A stretch of 64,000 bases of DNA from Rugamonas rivuli (GTDB lineage Bacteria > Pseudomonadota > Gammaproteobacteria > Burkholderiales > Burkholderiaceae_D): contig NZ_WHUF01000001.1 in NCBI RefSeq assembly GCF_009380165.1, forward strand, positions 1,152,903 through 1,216,902, read 5' to 3'. Positions 63,113 through 64,000 of the stretch are shown in pieces (position 1 is the first letter of the stretch; each line of letters begins with the position of its first letter). The notes under the pieces were generated by a model, which was not told where the DNA came from, searched no databases, and saw only the letters and a program-made list of their open reading frames with translations. The position numbers and the translations under genes are program-made.

Positions 63113-63789
63113 ACGCCTCCCCCGCTCCCTTCAGCAAAAAGCCGCCGCGCGCCGCGCCGCCGCTGCCCTACTGGATGCGCGAATTCGCGCTGATACGGCT
63201 GGCCGTGGTGACGGCCGCCGGCGCCCTCAGCATCGGCGTGGCGGCGGTGTTCGCCAGCACCTGGTATGTCAACCACGCGCAGGACGAGCGCGCCCAGGCG
63301 CAGCAGACGCGCGACGCCGCGCGCCAGCGCTTTGCCCAGGTCGAAAGCGAAAAGCGCGAAATCCGCAGCTACCAGCCGCAGTTCGTGCTGCTGCGCAAGC
63401 GCGGCCTGATCGGCGACGAAAACCGCCTCGACTGGGTCGAGCAGATCCGCCAGATCCAGGAGCGCCGCAAGCTGCCGCCGCTGAGCTACGAGATCGAGCC
63501 GCAGCAGGCGGTCAAGCTCGACGCGCCGGTGCCGCTGGGCGACTACGCGCTGCGCGGCAGCCGCATGAGCCTGCGCATGGAGTTGCTGCACGAGGGCGAT
63601 CTGTTCAACTTCCTCGAAGACCTGCGGCAGCGCAACTATTACGCGGTGCAGGAATGCACGCTCAAGCGCATCGGCGGCCCGACCAACGTGCCGAACACGC
63701 CGACCATGGGCGCGGACTGCAAGCTCAACTGGCTGACGCTGGCGCCGGCCGCCGCGCTCAACGCCGCCGCGCGCAAGAAAGGCTCGTGA
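63109..63789 (+). CDS. PilO/MshJ-like inner-membrane protein, second locus
   Basis: The 226-residue protein has one membrane helix (AAGALSIGVAAVFASTWYV), a coiled-coil-like stretch (RDAARQRFAQVESEKREIRS), and a C-terminal alpha/beta region with YYAVQECTLKRIGG. Size, order after the PilM-PilN-like gene, and single N-terminal helix fit PilO/MshJ. It overlaps both neighbours by four and one bases. Confidence 0.78.
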   Translation: MNASPAPFSKKPPRAAPPLPYWMREFALIRLAVVTAAGALSIGVAAVFASTWYVNHAQDERAQAQQTRDAARQRFAQVESEKREIRSYQPQFVLLRKRGLIGDENRLDWVEQIRQIQERRKLPPLSYEIEPQQAVKLDAPVPLGDYALRGSRMSLRMELLHEGDLFNFLEDLRQRNYYAVQECTLKRIGGPTNVPNTPTMGADCKLNWLTLAPAAALNAAARKKGS

Positions 63790-64000
63790 TGAAACGCTCC
63801 CGATTCCTCCCGCTGCCGGCCCTGCTGTCCGTGCTGCTGGCCGCTGCCATGCCGGCGGCGGCGCAGCAGGTGACGCTGGGCCGGCTGTTCTCCACGCAGG
63901 AAGAGCGCGGCAACCTGGACCGCCAGCGCGATGGCGGCCCCAGCGGCCAGGCCATCGCCGCGCTTGCCGCCGGCGGCAGCGCGGGCGGCGCCTTCCCGGG
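63789..64000 (+). CDS. MshK-like secreted protein, partial at window end
   Basis: The first 70 residues are visible: a signal peptide (MKRSRFLPLPALLSVLLAAA, then MPAAAQ) and the MshK-like motif TLGRLFSTQEERGNLDRQRD. The stop lies beyond base 64000. The start shares one base with the upstream stop. By position it would complete a set of pilus genes parallel to the minus-strand locus. Confidence 0.75.
   Translation, partial: MKRSRFLPLPALLSVLLAAAMPAAAQQVTLGRLFSTQEERGNLDRQRDGGPSGQAIAALAAGGSAGGAFP

Noticed and set aside
1..64000. tRNA, rRNA, CRISPR arrays, insertion sequences
   Set aside because: No direct-repeat array, transposase, terminal inverted repeats or conserved RNA gene segments were seen in the read-through.

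Overview
The window looks like a chromosomal segment of a high-GC betaproteobacterium. The best guess is Oxalobacteraceae (the Massilia/Duganella/Janthinobacterium/Telluria group). The reasons are the strong GC bias at third codon positions, a class I PHB synthase next to PhaR, two MSHA-type pilus biogenesis loci, and the general character of the housekeeping proteins. This placement comes from reading the sequence, without a database search. No rRNA, tRNA, CRISPR array, insertion sequence or prophage was seen, and gene density is high with no gap above 300 bases.

Layout. 0.1-13.6 kb holds mostly housekeeping and small accessory genes: mfd, serB, a retropepsin-like protease, a serine hydrolase, a low-molecular-weight phosphatase, an AraC/GyrI-type regulator, a TonB-like protein, hisC and metC. 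13.7-16.9 kb is a compact four-gene island between metC and rimO: a 62-residue peptide, a radical SAM/SPASM enzyme, a PdaD-like pyruvoyl-dependent decarboxylase, and a second radical SAM enzyme. It reads as a peptide-modification (RiPP-like) pathway that I cannot match to a named family, and it is the most novel item here.

18.4-27.8 kb is a glucoside-utilization locus: a LacI-family repressor, a TonB-dependent receptor, a five-gene operon (GH1 glucosidase, binding protein, two permeases, ATPase), and two related palindromic operators. 27.9-30.4 kb carries phaR and phaC. 30.4-37 kb carries pgeF-rluD, bamD, yaaA, a PIN protein, an aminotransferase and an HD-GYP-like protein with a degraded active site.

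37-53.3 kb is a complete MSHA-type IV pilus locus on the minus strand, in transcription order mshE-G-(F)-A-C-D-O-P-Q, then I-(I2)-J-K-L-M-N. From 53.4 kb to the window end, a divergent plus-strand locus encodes a second machine of the same kind: ExeA/MshM-like ATPase, secretin, TPR protein, GspE, GspF, a PilM-PilN-like fusion, a PilO-like protein, and the start of an MshK-like protein. Both extension ATPases carry N-terminal MshEN-like repeats, the family's c-di-GMP-binding module. Together with the degenerate HD-GYP protein beside mshN, this suggests that c-di-GMP controls surface attachment.
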